Assembly (NCBI GenBank): GCA_000787465.1
Contig: JSYX01000580.1
Location: 1 to 22,655, forward strand
DNA length: 22,655 nucleotides
DNA from: Thermomucor indicae-seudaticae
Taxonomy: Eukaryota > Mucoromycota > Mucoromycetes > Mucorales > Lichtheimiaceae
Direction of reading: 5' to 3'
Shown: positions 8,867 through 19,115 of the stretch, in pieces
Position numbering within the stretch: the stretch's first letter is position 1
How the letters are laid out: the number at the start of each line of letters is the position of its first letter
The notes under the pieces: model-generated
The model's database searches: none
Seen by the model: only the letters and a program-made list of their open reading frames with translations
What the model was told of the DNA's origin: nothing
Made by a program: the position numbers and the translations under genes

Positions 8867-11800
8867 TTAGAAGTATTGAGGGGTGTAATGCAAGGCGGTG
8901 TTTTGCGGATGGTATTGTGGCGGCTTATTGTTTTCTTCATCACTGCTGCCCACGAACTCCTCCTCAGGTGTAATACCCAGGTCTTCCACTTCTTCATCAT
9001 CAGCAACCAGTACGCCATGTCCTACACCCAATGTTACTATTCATACGAGGTTCTCGTTTGCAAGAGTCTCTCTCTTTCTCTTTCTTACCTTTTCGCTCCA
9101 AACCAACGATGGATTTGGGGGCACCGTACATGTAGCTGACACTGTTTCGATTACTGCGGCCCGAATCATCCCGTATCGCCTGGATCCGGTTACTGCTGCT
9201 ACTGCTGACCTTTTGTTGCTGTTGTGCTGCTGCTCCTCCAGCATTGTTTTCCTCGGGCCGTGTTCCATCCTCGCTGTTGCCACCACCGGGCGTTGTTCCT
9301 GCTGCAGCACCGTTCGTCCAAAAGATATAATCGAATTCTGTCAAGAGCAGACTAAAGATCCCGGCCGGGATGCCTAGCGTGGCGGAGAATACAATGCCAA
9401 TGTTGCGCATCGTCATCTTGTTCACCCCAGCGTTTTGTACGACACGGATCAGATGTGCAGATAGTGTACGCAGCAGTGTGTAGTTCTGTAAGGGAAGCAT
9501 GGAGACCAGTCTGCCAAGTTCGTTGATCCGTTCTCGACGGTCGACAAGATCCATCACGCTTAAGAAGTCCTTCAGCAAGTCATTTGTCAGTACGTTTTCC
9601 GGTAGTTCTCGGAACCACATCTTGAGTAGCCCAGCTACAGCATGAACGTCATGATGTTCGCCTGAAGCCAGCAGGTCCACATCACCCTCTAAAGACATCA
9701 AGTTAGCATCTACTTTTGCCGAACAAGTCATAACGAACCTTCATTAAATTGGTTTTTGAGACTTCTGATTTTAACGGCACTACCACTAAGTCGATAAATG
9801 CCTTCTTCCTGAATCGCATCCTTGGCCTCCAAATAGTCAATACAGCGGTATACGATGGCTGGCAGCTCATATTTTTCGGATACTCTTGCGACACGGATCG
9901 CCTCTTCCAGCGGAACGCCAAACACTTGCTTGGCACCCCGTTGTTCGCCTGCCGTCTTGCTGCCTTTTCCATCTGCGTCATTTGGAAGCGGCGGTAGACC
10001 GTTGTTGTTGTTGGTTTGCGAGCTGTTGCTTGAAAACATCTTTTTCGCCCAGAAGGTCTTTCGGTTGGCCTTCTCCTTTTTCTTGCTTCCGTCACCTCCA
10101 TCTGATTCATGGTCTCCCGCGGCGGCGAGCAAAGCGTCTGGAGTAACATGCCCTATTGAGTTGCGTCGACTACTCTGGACCATCTCATCACTGTGTCGGC
10201 TGCTGGAAGAGAGATCCATGCTTGAGCGGCGATGGTGCAGCTGGGGATCTGTTGTCGTCACAGGCTTGATATCTTCTTTGGATATCTTGGCTTGTTTTTT
10301 CGCGCGCTTATTCCTTTCCTCTCTAGCGGCAGCGGCAGCTACCGGGTCAATATGTTGAGATATAGCCTCTACCCAGGCGTCACGTTCAGCGTCTGACTCT
10401 GCACACAGAACATGCCGTGCCAGCCCGCCTGGCGCTGATTTCTTGGGTTCAACAATCATGAGCGCATGTCGAAGACCACCGGCTTCTTTGGCAGCTTCTG
10501 GCGTCTTTGGAGCCACTTGAGCACCCACTTGAGCTTCTGTGAGTCTAATCGATCCCAGGTATGGACCATCTTCCTGTTATACAGCTTTTTCAGAAATCGA
10601 TTCTAATCTGCTTCTACCCAGAACTCACACTCTCGTAATACTTTAATTCAGGGCCATCAAGCACAAAATATCTTGACTTCCATCCGCCAAAGTTTTTACC
10701 TCGCTTGGTGAGATAGCCTTGCCTGTATTTCGACACCTTTACCAGAACGTTAGCACAACTAATTGATACTGGCGCACGCGCGCGCAAGAGAGAGAACTAA
10801 CCTTTGCATACTGCGACTTGTCAATGACGTTCGAGCTAAGGAATTCGCAGAGGTCGGTCACGTCGGCCAACGGTAGACTCAACGCATGCTGCAAATATCT
10901 CTCGATAGCCATCTTTTGAACGTCATTAAAAAAAAGAAGGCTTCATACTTCCCCCCCTTAGAAAACGACGGTACCTTTCTTTGGTCGACTTTACTCGGCG
11001 CATGCGTAGAAAAGAATGTCTTGTCCGGTAGTTTCGCGATCTGGCGTTGGACAGATTGACCTTGGGCTTTCAACTGTGCAATGTTAGACAAAGACAAAAC
11101 AAGATCATTCATTTTACTTGCCTGTGTATCTAATGCCAAAAAGTCAGAGTACAATTTCTGCACACGCCAGAGCTCTTTCAGTGGGCCATCGGGATCAGCA
11201 CTATCGGCTGGCTTGCGCACGGAAATGGTAAACGCAATAACCTCCTTGCCCTTGTCATTTGTAAATGTATGCGATCCAATCACCTTGATTACGATACTGG
11301 CGATCGAAACATTGCCCATTCCCACTTGCTGCTGCTGCTGCTGCTGACGGTTCGTTGTTTGCACCGGATAGTTATTACCGCGAGATGCTGGCGAGACAGG
11401 CGTTTTCGGTTCCTCTCTGTACCGGGCCATGACATCAGAATGCTGCTGCTGCTGCTGCTGATATTGATAATGTCTGTTGTCTTCATGCTGGACTCCTGGG
11501 TTGTCGTACTGATGACGAGGTCCGGCGGCATCTTGTGTTTCTTGATGGCGGTGAGCCCCAGCCGACGGCGCATATGGCGACGAGCATGGTTGAATTGGAG
11601 GTTGGACACCCGGAGATCGTTCGTAGCGCGCATGCGGAGGTTCGCCGACTTGGTGATGTTCGGCGGCTGCTGGTTTACGGACAGGAGGCGGGGAGAGTGT
11701 CGTTTCTTTGAACACGGCAGGGGCACCTGAAGCGTTATAGGTATTTTCCTTTCGTTGAATCGCGTCTTGATACCTTGCAAACAACTGTGCGTCTTTGTCT

Positions 11801-12717
11801 ACAATGGCATCAGCAGGCGAGGCAACACTACGCTCTGAGCGTTTTTCGACAGGATCCACACCCTGATGATGATGATGGTGATGGCCGCTAGTATTAATAG
11901 AAGGAGTCGCCAAGTAATGGTTAGGGGGTTTTCGAGGGTCGATATCTCTGTTTGGATAGCGAGCAGGACTCGGAGACGGTTGTCGAGGTCTTTCGTAGGT
12001 ATACGTAGCGGGCAAACTTGGTTCAATAATCGTAGCACCACCCATACGGCCTTCGTTTTCTTGAGAGAAAAACGGGCTAGAAGCAAGCGCCGAATTATTG
12101 TTACTATTATTATTATTATTATTGCTGGTACTGGAATTAGTAGCGTTGGGAGTAGGCGAAGCATTATTATTTTCTCGGTTACTGTGCTGACGATATGGTG
12201 AGCGAGGAGGTGGAACGGGTCCCGTAGAGGAAGAAGGCGATTCATGCAACTCTCCCAGATGGCCGTTCCCGTACTGTTGCTTTTGTGCATACTGCGTCGT
12301 ATCCTGAGGTGAGGCGAACTGTCGATTTTCGTGGCTAGTAACGTGCTTCGACGTCTGCAAGTCCGCGGCGATATTCCTCTGCGAATGCTGCTGTGCCTGG
12401 AAGGCGCTGGGTTCCTGCTGCAGGAAATGGTATCCAATCTCGAAGGTGCCTGATTCCATCTCGTGAGATGACACTTGCTGCTGCTGAGGAACGTCTGCTT
12501 CTGAGCTGATAGAGGCGGCAGTGTTCTTCGCCAGTTTGGCTTGTTCTAAGCCATGGTTACGTTCCAACAGCCCATTGCGCTCGTCAGTCATCACAGCCAA
12601 TTGCTTTTGCAAGTTCTCAATGAGAAGCTTCTGCTGCTCAATGACCATGCGAAGCTCCTTGTTCTGATTCAATATGTCGGCGGGTATGGGCGCTGGTGGC
12701 GGCATGTTGCTTGACAT
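8867..12717 (-). CDS. BEM3: PX-PH-RhoGAP protein, Bem3-type Rho/Cdc42 GTPase-activating protein
   Basis: Stimulates GTP hydrolysis on Rho-family GTPases (Cdc42 for yeast Bem3), acting at phosphoinositide-rich membranes in cell polarity. Exons: 12717-11122, 11073-10975, 10912-10802, 10736-10629, 10573-9739, 9688-9089 and 9021-8867, giving 1167 residues. An N-terminal coiled coil (residues 12-60) is followed by about 400 residues of disordered Gln/Asn/His/Pro-rich linker. The PX domain starts near 470 (VSIASIVIKVIGSHTF ... KLPDKTFFSTHAPSKVDQRK) and a PH domain near 603 (YRQGYLTKRGKNFGGWKSRYFVL ... AWVEAI). RhoGAP starts near 855 (VFGVPLEEA), with arginine finger R899 in EEGIYRLSG and GDVDLL, LKMWFRELPENVL and MTMRNIGIVFSATL following. 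The first intron is a proposed 48-nt GC-AG intron; retaining it adds 16 residues in frame. The tail is acidic. Start is the first ATG, before the coiled coil. Confidence 0.9.
11074..11121 (-). other. Putative 48-nt GC-AG intron within the PX-domain coding region
   Basis: On the minus strand the sequence reads CAG|GCAAGT, then a CTAAC branch-like site, then TTGCACAG|TTG. CAG|GCAAGT is the strong form expected at GC donors. Removal joins FLALDTQ to LKAQGQSVQRQIAKLPDK, which reads like a normal PX domain. Retention inserts ASKMNDLVLSLSNIAQ. The length is a multiple of three with no stop, so both forms would be translatable. Confidence 0.6.
11329..11346 (-). repeat. CAG trinucleotide repeat encoding polyglutamine in the RhoGAP linker
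   Basis: Six CTG units on the plus strand are read as glutamine on the coding strand. A second identical-length run lies at 11443-11460. A nearby ATT/TTA-rich tract at about 12094-12124 encodes polyasparagine. All fall in the disordered region between the coiled coil and the PX domain. Confidence 0.8.
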
Positions 12718-13590
12718 TGCCAGGGTAACGTAACTCGGAAGCAGGAAGAGATATTAGATAGAGCTGATATAAGCGCGAAAAAAAGAAGAGCAATGGCAGA
12801 TCTTTTTAATTTTAAGCTTTCTGGTTCTGCATTTGGTAAGCCTTTCTCCGGTCTGCCACGCGCTCGTAATTAAAAACAAGCATCTTTCTTTTTCTGTGCA
12901 ACAAACTGACTATCAACCGCTGTTGTTTCCGCATATACCCTCTCACTTTCAACTCTATCGTCATTCTAGTCATCAGAAAACCAGGATACAAGCTTAATAA
13001 TGCGTCGACCGGGAAGCCGGCATTTACAGAATTTTTGACGTTGAGCAAACCTTTTTTCACATGGAGACGCAGAAATGTCCGACGTTGACCCAATTTGGGT
13101 TTGGGATCCGGGCCGCTTGTCAACAGCGCACCCAAAAATCCGACCATGACCTCGAATAAGAAGATGAGAAACATATAGTACATGGAAGTTTGATCAACCA
13201 AAGAACAATGAATGCGTTCAACACTTTCATCGGACTCTACAAAGCTATTAAAATGATATTGGTCCTCTTTCACTCGACAGCAGTTAACAAATTAAACAAT
13301 GAAGGGAACTACAGTACATTCGGCTGACTGAGCATCGAAAGTCATTCACCTACAGCAACTTCATTGATGCATTTTACCATATCTGTCGATTTCACTGATC
13401 TGCGTTCTATGAACTTGTGCAACGTTGAGCAATGGAATGGAATTCCTGAGTTGTAAGCAATTTTAACACTGAGTTGGAAGGACTGCCTGTCTCCATCAAC
13501 ATAAAACTAGGAGAGCCTCCACCACCCGTCCGTATTGCTCTCTCCTCATATAGAGCCAATAGAAATAGATCGGTTTTTGTATATATCGAT
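12718..13590. other. Intergenic region upstream of the RhoGAP gene
   Basis: About 870 bp between the RhoGAP start and the phosphatidylinositol synthase stop; both genes are on the minus strand. It should contain the RhoGAP promoter. Its only notable content is a 153-codon stop-free minus-strand frame, listed separately as doubtful. The stretch 13274-13590 shows nothing recognisable apart from the likely 3' untranslated end of the synthase gene. Confidence 0.5.
12812..13273 (-). CDS. Doubtful small ORF with a hydrophobic N-terminus
   Basis: Stop-free for 153 codons. The first good ATG opens MYYMFLIFLFEVMVGFLGALL, a convincing single hydrophobic segment, followed by about 100 lysine/arginine-rich residues, for a product near 122 residues. 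It resembles no family I know. An open frame of this length is expected about once by chance in a window this size. Its stop lies only 95 bp ahead of the RhoGAP ATG on the same strand. It could be a small membrane protein, an exon of an unassembled gene, or noise in the RhoGAP leader. Confidence 0.18.
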   Translation of the reverse strand: MKEDQYHFNSFVESDESVERIHCSLVDQTSMYYMFLIFLFEVMVGFLGALLTSGPDPKPKLGQRRTFLRLHVKKGLLNVKNSVNAGFPVDALLSLYPGFLMTRMTIELKVRGYMRKQQRLIVSLLHRKRKMLVFNYERVADRRKAYQMQNQKA

Positions 13591-14691
13591 TTATTCTTTC
13601 TTGGCGCTCAACGCCTTTGCTCGTTCTTCCTTGTCCGCAGCTGCTAATATCATACTCGCGTTCACGATCTGGACGACGTTAATGAATTGCTTGGCGAAGC
13701 AGATGACTCCAGTCACACCAAGGATACACCACCACATTGCTACATAATACGGAGAATAAGGGTTAATGGCGAGCCCCGCGCAAGCAACCCGCTTTGGATA
13801 TTTACCGTTGATGGGGCCAAAGAACTCGAGGACGTAAAGAGCTACAAAGAACAATTCGTTTCCAGCGCACATGATAAAAAGAACGATCTGACAGACAGAC
13901 AGACACCGCACACATCGGTCAGCGTCTATATCACTTTTTGCTCGGTCACACACCCCTGTTACGTTATTACATTATTCGTATAATAGAGCCGTAAGAACTT
14001 GTTGTCGGATTCAGACATTTTCTTATGACTCGAGGAACCAGCAACCATCGAACTATGGGCGGACCAGAAGTTATATAACCGTGGCGTGCACACACGCATG
14101 ATGCAAAAATACCTGTACATGTGCATGTAATGTGAGCTGAAATCAAGTGATATCAGAAACTGGAATAGGATTGTCCAGGCAGGGTATTGCAGACAGAGAA
14201 AGCAAAGCAAGCACGTTGTGGTTGACCTAACGGATGCCGTTATACTAAGCCAGCAGATCCCTCTCCCCTCCGCGCTTATCTGATGATTTACCTATCCGTC
14301 ACCATATCTAGCACAGAACCGAACTTGCTGCCTATAGAGTCGACGTTAAAGGAACCCCTTCATACACTGTCCCCCCTCGCTTGAGTTCACACATACATTG
14401 ATCGAAAAATCGCGCGGCATTTCCGTCGACGGCATCCAATAAACACGAAATGCAGTACAATGTAGCGCACACTTTTGGGTGCCAAGGCATATAGTATAGC
14501 GATAAAGAAGCCAATATGATACGCGTGTAGCCTGGTTTTATTTTGAACGCAGCATAACGTTAAGCAAGCAAGGGCAAGATGAAATAGTGTGTATATACGG
14601 TACCAATAAGATTAGGAACAAACAGAAATACATTGTTTGTAGACTTGATTAGTGCCGGTACGGGCCTTGGTGTGGCTTCGCTACTACTCAT
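13591..14691 (-). CDS. PIS1: CDP-diacylglycerol-inositol 3-phosphatidyltransferase (phosphatidylinositol synthase)
   Basis: Integral ER membrane enzyme that makes phosphatidylinositol from CDP-diacylglycerol and myo-inositol. Six exons: 14691-14604, 14531-14397, 14331-14292, 14226-14113, 14052-13971 and 13887-13591, giving 251 residues. The CDP-alcohol phosphotransferase signature D-x2-DG-x2-AR-x8-G-x3-D-x3-D is complete: D62, D65-G66, A69-R70, G79, D83 and D87. Family-typical stretches follow: FQFLISLDFSSHYMHMY, GSSSHKKM, KFLRLYYTNN, CAGNELFFVALYVLEFFGP and ICFAKQFINVVQIVNAS. Several hydrophobic segments fit a polytopic protein. The short cytosolic N-terminus (MSSSEATPRPVPA) then NVFLFVPNLIGYTR is typical. 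The frame is open upstream of the ATG, but family length and start match 14691. Splice phases agree at every junction. Confidence 0.95.
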
Positions 14692-15117
14692 GGCCGGACA
14701 ATTATAAGAGTAAAAAAGATCGTATGTAGGCTTTTCGGGTTCGCAGTGGTGAAAAAGAAAAAACCTCGTGTCTACCTTTTTCACAGCCTTCATTGGGATG
14801 CCGCAATGAGAGCTTTCTCCGACAAGGTCATCCGGCTCAATGGGGTCGTGAAAAGGACAATGAGCAATCTCTTTCTTTTCTATGTTATGCCACATTCATA
14901 TTTGAATCCATCATTTATCGCAAGTGGTGCAATAAAAACAAGCTTACTCTGTGTCCACTGTGAATAAAGTTGTGCAGCAGACCGGCCACCTACCCCCTGT
15001 TAGCAAAAAAGTACCTCGTGCAGCATCCATCTTTTGCAGCAGAGATCTTATCTGATAAGCGCGTCTCGTGTTGTTTTCCATACGTACGCGTCATTCGGAT
15101 AGCTCCACTGAACGCGC

Positions 15118-15501
15118 ATGGCTGCAGTGTCGTCCATCTCCACAAAAGGTTGTGTAACGCAGGTTGTCAGAACCCCCACTTATTTGGGACACTGCACGCT
15201 AGGACCACCATGGAGCTTGCAGCCCTCCGAAAGATTGAGCAGACAACGTACGTTTGATCAAGAAAAAGGAGGATTTGTAAACCTTGGATCTCGAGGTGAG
15301 TGAGCCTCTTCAATTGTACGTTACGCCCATTATTCATCTTGGCTGGTATTTTTGGGGCATTAATGCTTTCGCCATGGTCTCTGAAACTCCATCAACAGAT
15401 CCGCCTTTTCATAAGCTAGACTTACTGGGAAGTGAAGGCTCGCCCGAAAAGTTACTAAATGTCTATGCTATCCGATGTCTCGGTGACCTTCACGTTGAGT
15501 A
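15118..15501 (+). CDS. Speculative two-exon small protein of unknown function
   Basis: ATG at 15118 opens an exon to 15295 (59 codons plus one base), ending at a good donor, CGAG|GTGAGT. A 103-nt intron ending ATCAACAG would join 15399-15501 in frame, stop TAA at 15499-15501, giving about 93 residues. The first part (MAAVSSISTKGCVTQVVRTP) is basic and hydroxylated with no acids, reminiscent of a mitochondrial presequence. The rest includes QEKGGFVNLG and PPFHKLDLLGSEGSPEKLL. I recognise no family. The support is one in-frame junction and a plausible presequence only. Confidence 0.22.
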
Positions 15502-15712
15502 ACTTTAACGATGTGTTTATGTTCGTCGCTCTACTTTGCTACTAGCTGCTTCTGGCTGGTATACTTAATGAAGAACGAATGAAAATGGGCATCTTCGTTA
15601 AACCGACGAGTATGGAAGCTTCAGATAGTGCAGACGACATTGCTGTTATGCTCTTTCAAACACCGCAATCGACTTGTGCTGGAGGCGCCCCTTGTCCACG
15701 CTATATCCACCA

Positions 15713-15724
15713 TCCATCCATCCA
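15713..15724 (+). repeat. TCCA repeat in the eIF3k leader
   Basis: Three TCCA units, preceded by an imperfect one, end 24 bp before the eIF3k ATG. It is the same tetranucleotide as the repeat in the mS45 intron. Confidence 0.7.
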
Positions 15725-15748
15725 TTGATATACGGCATAGATATAAGG

Positions 15749-16550
15749 ATGGTAGCACCTGCACAGCGACCTCAAGCGATCCAGACGTTAATTGACAGCG
15801 TCGAGCGGTACAATCCGGCCAACGTCGAAGTGCTCGAAGACTACCTCGCGACACAGTGCAAGAACAATGAGTACGATTTAGAAGCCAATCTGGCATTGCT
15901 GAAACTGTAAGCACGGGCGTTATTGCATTGGCTAGCTCTCGGTGTCTTTTTTTGTTGTTTACATTGCTTGGACTTGGTTGTACAGATACCAGATTAATCC
16001 GGCCATAACAAAGGAGCCTGTGGTGGTCAGCATTCTCGCGAAAGCATTGACAGCGATTCCAGCTCCGGATTTCAATTTATGCATGTATCTGCTTGCCGAG
16101 TTTGCAGTAAGTTGTTGTTATTATTAAGAACAACCTCCCCGGGGTGGGATAACCTGATTGGGAAACATAAAGGCCTCGGATAAAGTACAGCAGCTGGTGA
16201 CATTGCAGCAATTGTTGGAACAATCGCGATATGCGCAATTCTGGAAGACGCTGGAAAGCTCAAAGGAGGTTGTCCAGTCCGTGAACGAGTTTGAAGACGC
16301 GATTCGACAGGTGATTGCCAAAGTCGTGTCCATGTCGTACCAGTCCATCAGCACGTCCGAACTGCAGTCGTACCTCGCACTGGAAGGAGACGCGTTCCAA
16401 AAGTTCTGCGAGAGCCAGCACTGGACCGTGTCAGGCCAAACGGTGTCCATTCCGATCAACAAGGATAACGAGGCCAAGACTGTCGTCGTCAGAGAAAATA
16501 TCAAGTTTGAACAGTTAACCAAGGTCATTGGTTATTCGAACGAAATGTGA
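15749..16550 (+). CDS. Eukaryotic translation initiation factor 3 subunit K (eIF3k)
   Basis: Non-core subunit of the eIF3 complex that joins the 40S ribosome during initiation; it pairs with eIF3l in the eIF3 PCI/MPN octamer. Three exons, 15749-15906, 15986-16106 and 16173-16550, give 218 residues, the same length as the human subunit. The N-terminal helical repeat domain shows RYNPANVEVLEDYLATQ, NEYDLEANLALLKLYQINP, ILAKALTAIPAPDFNLCMYLL. The C-terminal half is winged-helix-like: FEDAIRQVIAKVVSMSYQSIS, LQSYLALEGDAFQKFCESQHW, then VVVRENIKFEQLTKVI, matching the family end. The start is the first ATG in the open frame, with A at -3. It converges on the Kcs1-type kinase gene with 250 bp between stops. 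Yeasts such as S. cerevisiae lack this subunit. Confidence 0.95.
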
Positions 16551-16800
16551 TCCTCCTACTTCGCAACCCGCCTTCCCCCCATTATTACACCGTACTACGA
16601 CGCAACGCACTCTATCTTCTTTCATTTCGACCCTTGTTTCTACCCCCATCTCAACAATACAACATGTTTCCTTGGGACACCGACTGCGACAGCAAAAGTT
16701 TTTATTGCATGCAATATACAAATTAAAAAAAAGAGTGTAACTAACTAAAAAAAGGGGATTTTTTGTTTGTACAGTGAGCACAGCTCTCTCTCTCTTTCAG

Positions 16801-18429
16801 TTAAGAATCGTCATCAGCATGTAATAACGCATCCGGTGTTTCGACGCCTTCAAAGATATCGTCGTCTTCTTTTGATTCCAGATCTTGTAAAGATCCACCG
16901 TGTTTTTTATAGATCCATTCAAAGCAAACAGTCAAGCTCTTTAGGCCCAATAAATAACCGTGATCAGGACCGCCGCTACGGCAAGGTGGAAAAGAAAACT
17001 CGTGACAATGTTGGCGCACTTCTTCTTGAGTCACGCAATGCGCAAAATCAATGATTCTCACGTCAATTTTTCGTTGACTTTGCGGGTCTCCATCATAAAT
17101 CATTAACAAGGAGGAAGCATAAAAACGATAATCTTCTAGGGAGCGGATAATACGCGCTAAAAGTCTCAACTTGCGTATAATCACGGGTATATGGCGTATC
17201 TGACATCCAAGGCCGTTGTCCAGGTATTCAGCAAGCGTCTCGCGGAAACTCAACGGATTCAGTTTACGCCCATAATATTTGTCCTGAAACAGAAATTTCG
17301 CCTGATCTACTTTGTATACCTGCAATGTTAAAATAAGCAATTTAGCTAGATTAGATACAGACAACACTTGACTCCACTATCATTACCTGCATTCCACAAA
17401 CCCGTACACCCAACGCCAAACTGGTCGAACTCGCACATTTGGCCGTTTGACTCCTCATTTTCTCGACTGAGGCATTCACGCCGTGTTGCCGTGTGCCCAT
17501 CTTCAGATCCAAGACGCAAGGGTACTTTACACCATCTGTTAAATCCTCGATCAAGATATACTGCTTCACGGTGCTCGCTTCCGTTTGCGAATGTTGCTGC
17601 ATCTTTTGCATATTACGATTGTAGAGTTGTAAGGACCAAGGGTTGTTGGGTGTCTTTTGGGCTTGCCAATGCGATTCGTAAGTACGAGGTTTTTCTTCGT
17701 TGGAAGATGGCTTGCCGCCGCTGCTGCTGCTTTTGATATCTTCCATACGAAATACGCCATCATCGTCATCCTCTTCTTTGTCTCCGCCTCGATTCTCCTC
17801 CTCCTCTTCTTCTTCTTCGTCCACGGGCCAGCCTCGCTCACCATTTCGCAACAGCGTCATGGAGCCTGTCATTGGCTGCTGCGGCTTCGTCGGGTCTATT
17901 CGAGGTGTGAGGGGTGCCGAAGTCGTTGTTTCAATCGTGGACGGTCTTCGAGGTTGAACAGAGACGATGGTAGGTGGCGACAAGTTGCTGACAGGCCGCT
18001 CAGAAGCCGACACCGCTGCTGCTTGTCCAAACGAACTCGTCGGTGCTGAATGTCCACCCTCTGTGAAGGAAAGCGAATAGTGACGTGAGATATTATCCGA
18101 CATGCTGTACGACATATCCGGGGTGGCGCCATTCTCCTGAGGCGAATAGCAAACACGTCGAGTAGCAGCACTGTTCCTTCGCTGTTGCTGCCAAACTTGA
18201 ACCTGTTTCAGCCGCTCATGCAATGCTTCTGGTGAGAACACTTCACGAAGCACCTGATGCTGAAACCGACGTGCTCTTGCGGCGCAAGTGGTGGCATCTC
18301 GTGATGGTGATTGAAGCGAAGGGGTGGCAGCGGAGGAGTGACGGCGACGAAGACTGCCATCATTATTGCATGCTCTCCATTGTTGCAGGAGGTGCTTGTT
18401 CTTATCAAATACGACTTCAGGTAAAGAAA

Positions 18430-18460
<31 letters not shown>

Positions 18461-18826
18461 ATCGTGATGCAACTGTGGGTGTGTTGTTTCTGTGGTGGTG
18501 CGATAACTGACGTTTAAAACGCCGAGATAATGTGGAGTGAACGGGACGAGGAGAGGATGGAATTTCTGCAAATGTTCGTAGAATTCTTGCTCTTTCTTAG
18601 AGACGGGTTTGCAAATGGTGTGTCTGGAAAATCGGAAAAAGGACGCATGACCACCCACTTGATTGTGGAAGGGTAAGAGTGGAAGTGATCGCGTGATTTT
18701 TGTGGGATCAAAATAGTGCTGTCCATCGCCAGGAAGGTCAGTGTTACCACTGTCAGTACTGGAGTCTTCGCTACAAGAAGCAATATGCTTATTGTCTTGA
18801 CTACCAGTTGAATGCCATTCTTTCAT
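16801..18826 (-). CDS. KCS1: Inositol hexakisphosphate kinase (Kcs1/IP6K family)
   Basis: Phosphorylates InsP6 to the inositol pyrophosphate InsP7, which feeds phosphate sensing and stress signalling. Two exons, 18826-17387 and 17319-16801, give 652 residues. The N-terminal lobe carries the family block [14 protein letters not shown] ... [14 protein letters not shown] ... [18 protein letters not shown] 300-residue low-complexity insertion follows, with ten consecutive glutamines and an acidic Glu/Asp run. The inositol-binding signature PxxxDxKxG is P436-CVLDLKMG (D440, K442, G444). The second exon supplies the SSLLMIYDG strand and the metal-binding IDF at D571-F572 (RIIDFAHC). [14 protein letters not shown] ends the fold. 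The start is the first ATG. The frame is open a little upstream past a possible acceptor (AAATTAG), so a 5' exon is not excluded. Confidence 0.93.
18431..18460 (-). repeat. CAG repeat (10 units) encoding polyglutamine in the Kcs1-type kinase
   Basis: Ten perfect CTG units on the plus strand, with no interruption, encode ten of the glutamines after the N-terminal lobe. Perfect purity suggests it could be length-polymorphic between strains. Confidence 0.85.
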
Positions 18827-19115
18827 TTCCTCCAAGGAATGCAGAGATTCTAATTTACAAATATTCAAATAGAATTATTTAATAAAGATAAGAAGTCAAC
18901 AACAAAATTTTCTCTTGTCTTTTCCCACTTGCGTGCCTGAAGGGTGATTGGCGTGAGGGAAGAAAAAGAAGAGAGAAAACAAAAAACAATTACAACTCGT
19001 CGCTCGAGGGAAAAAAAGTTTCGGAGCGCTGTTCAAAAATCAAATGCACAAACCAAGAATGCGACCATCTACCCAAAGTAGCTTTGATACAATGCAATAG
19101 TAGTACGTTTTAGGT

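Larger units (their letters stand above)
14692..15748. other. Divergent intergenic region between PI synthase and eIF3k
   Basis: About 1 kb between two divergent starts, presumably holding both promoters. The segment 14692-15117 shows nothing recognisable beyond being open on the minus strand ahead of the synthase start. The segment 15118-15503 contains the speculative two-exon gene listed separately. A short TCCA repeat sits just before the eIF3k start. No RNA gene was seen. Confidence 0.5.

Noticed and set aside
9855..10358. 167-codon plus-strand frame antisense to the PH/RhoGAP exon
   Set aside because: Antisense shadow of a strongly supported coding exon.
11269..11780. Long open frames on both strands overlapping the RhoGAP linker
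   Set aside because: They are shadows of triplet repeats in the real exon (leucine- or serine-rich translations of CAG codons) and have no conserved motif.
17657..18049. 130-codon plus-strand frame antisense to the Kcs1-type kinase
   Set aside because: Antisense to the low-complexity acidic insertion; the leucine/phenylalanine run is the complement of GAA/GAG repeats.
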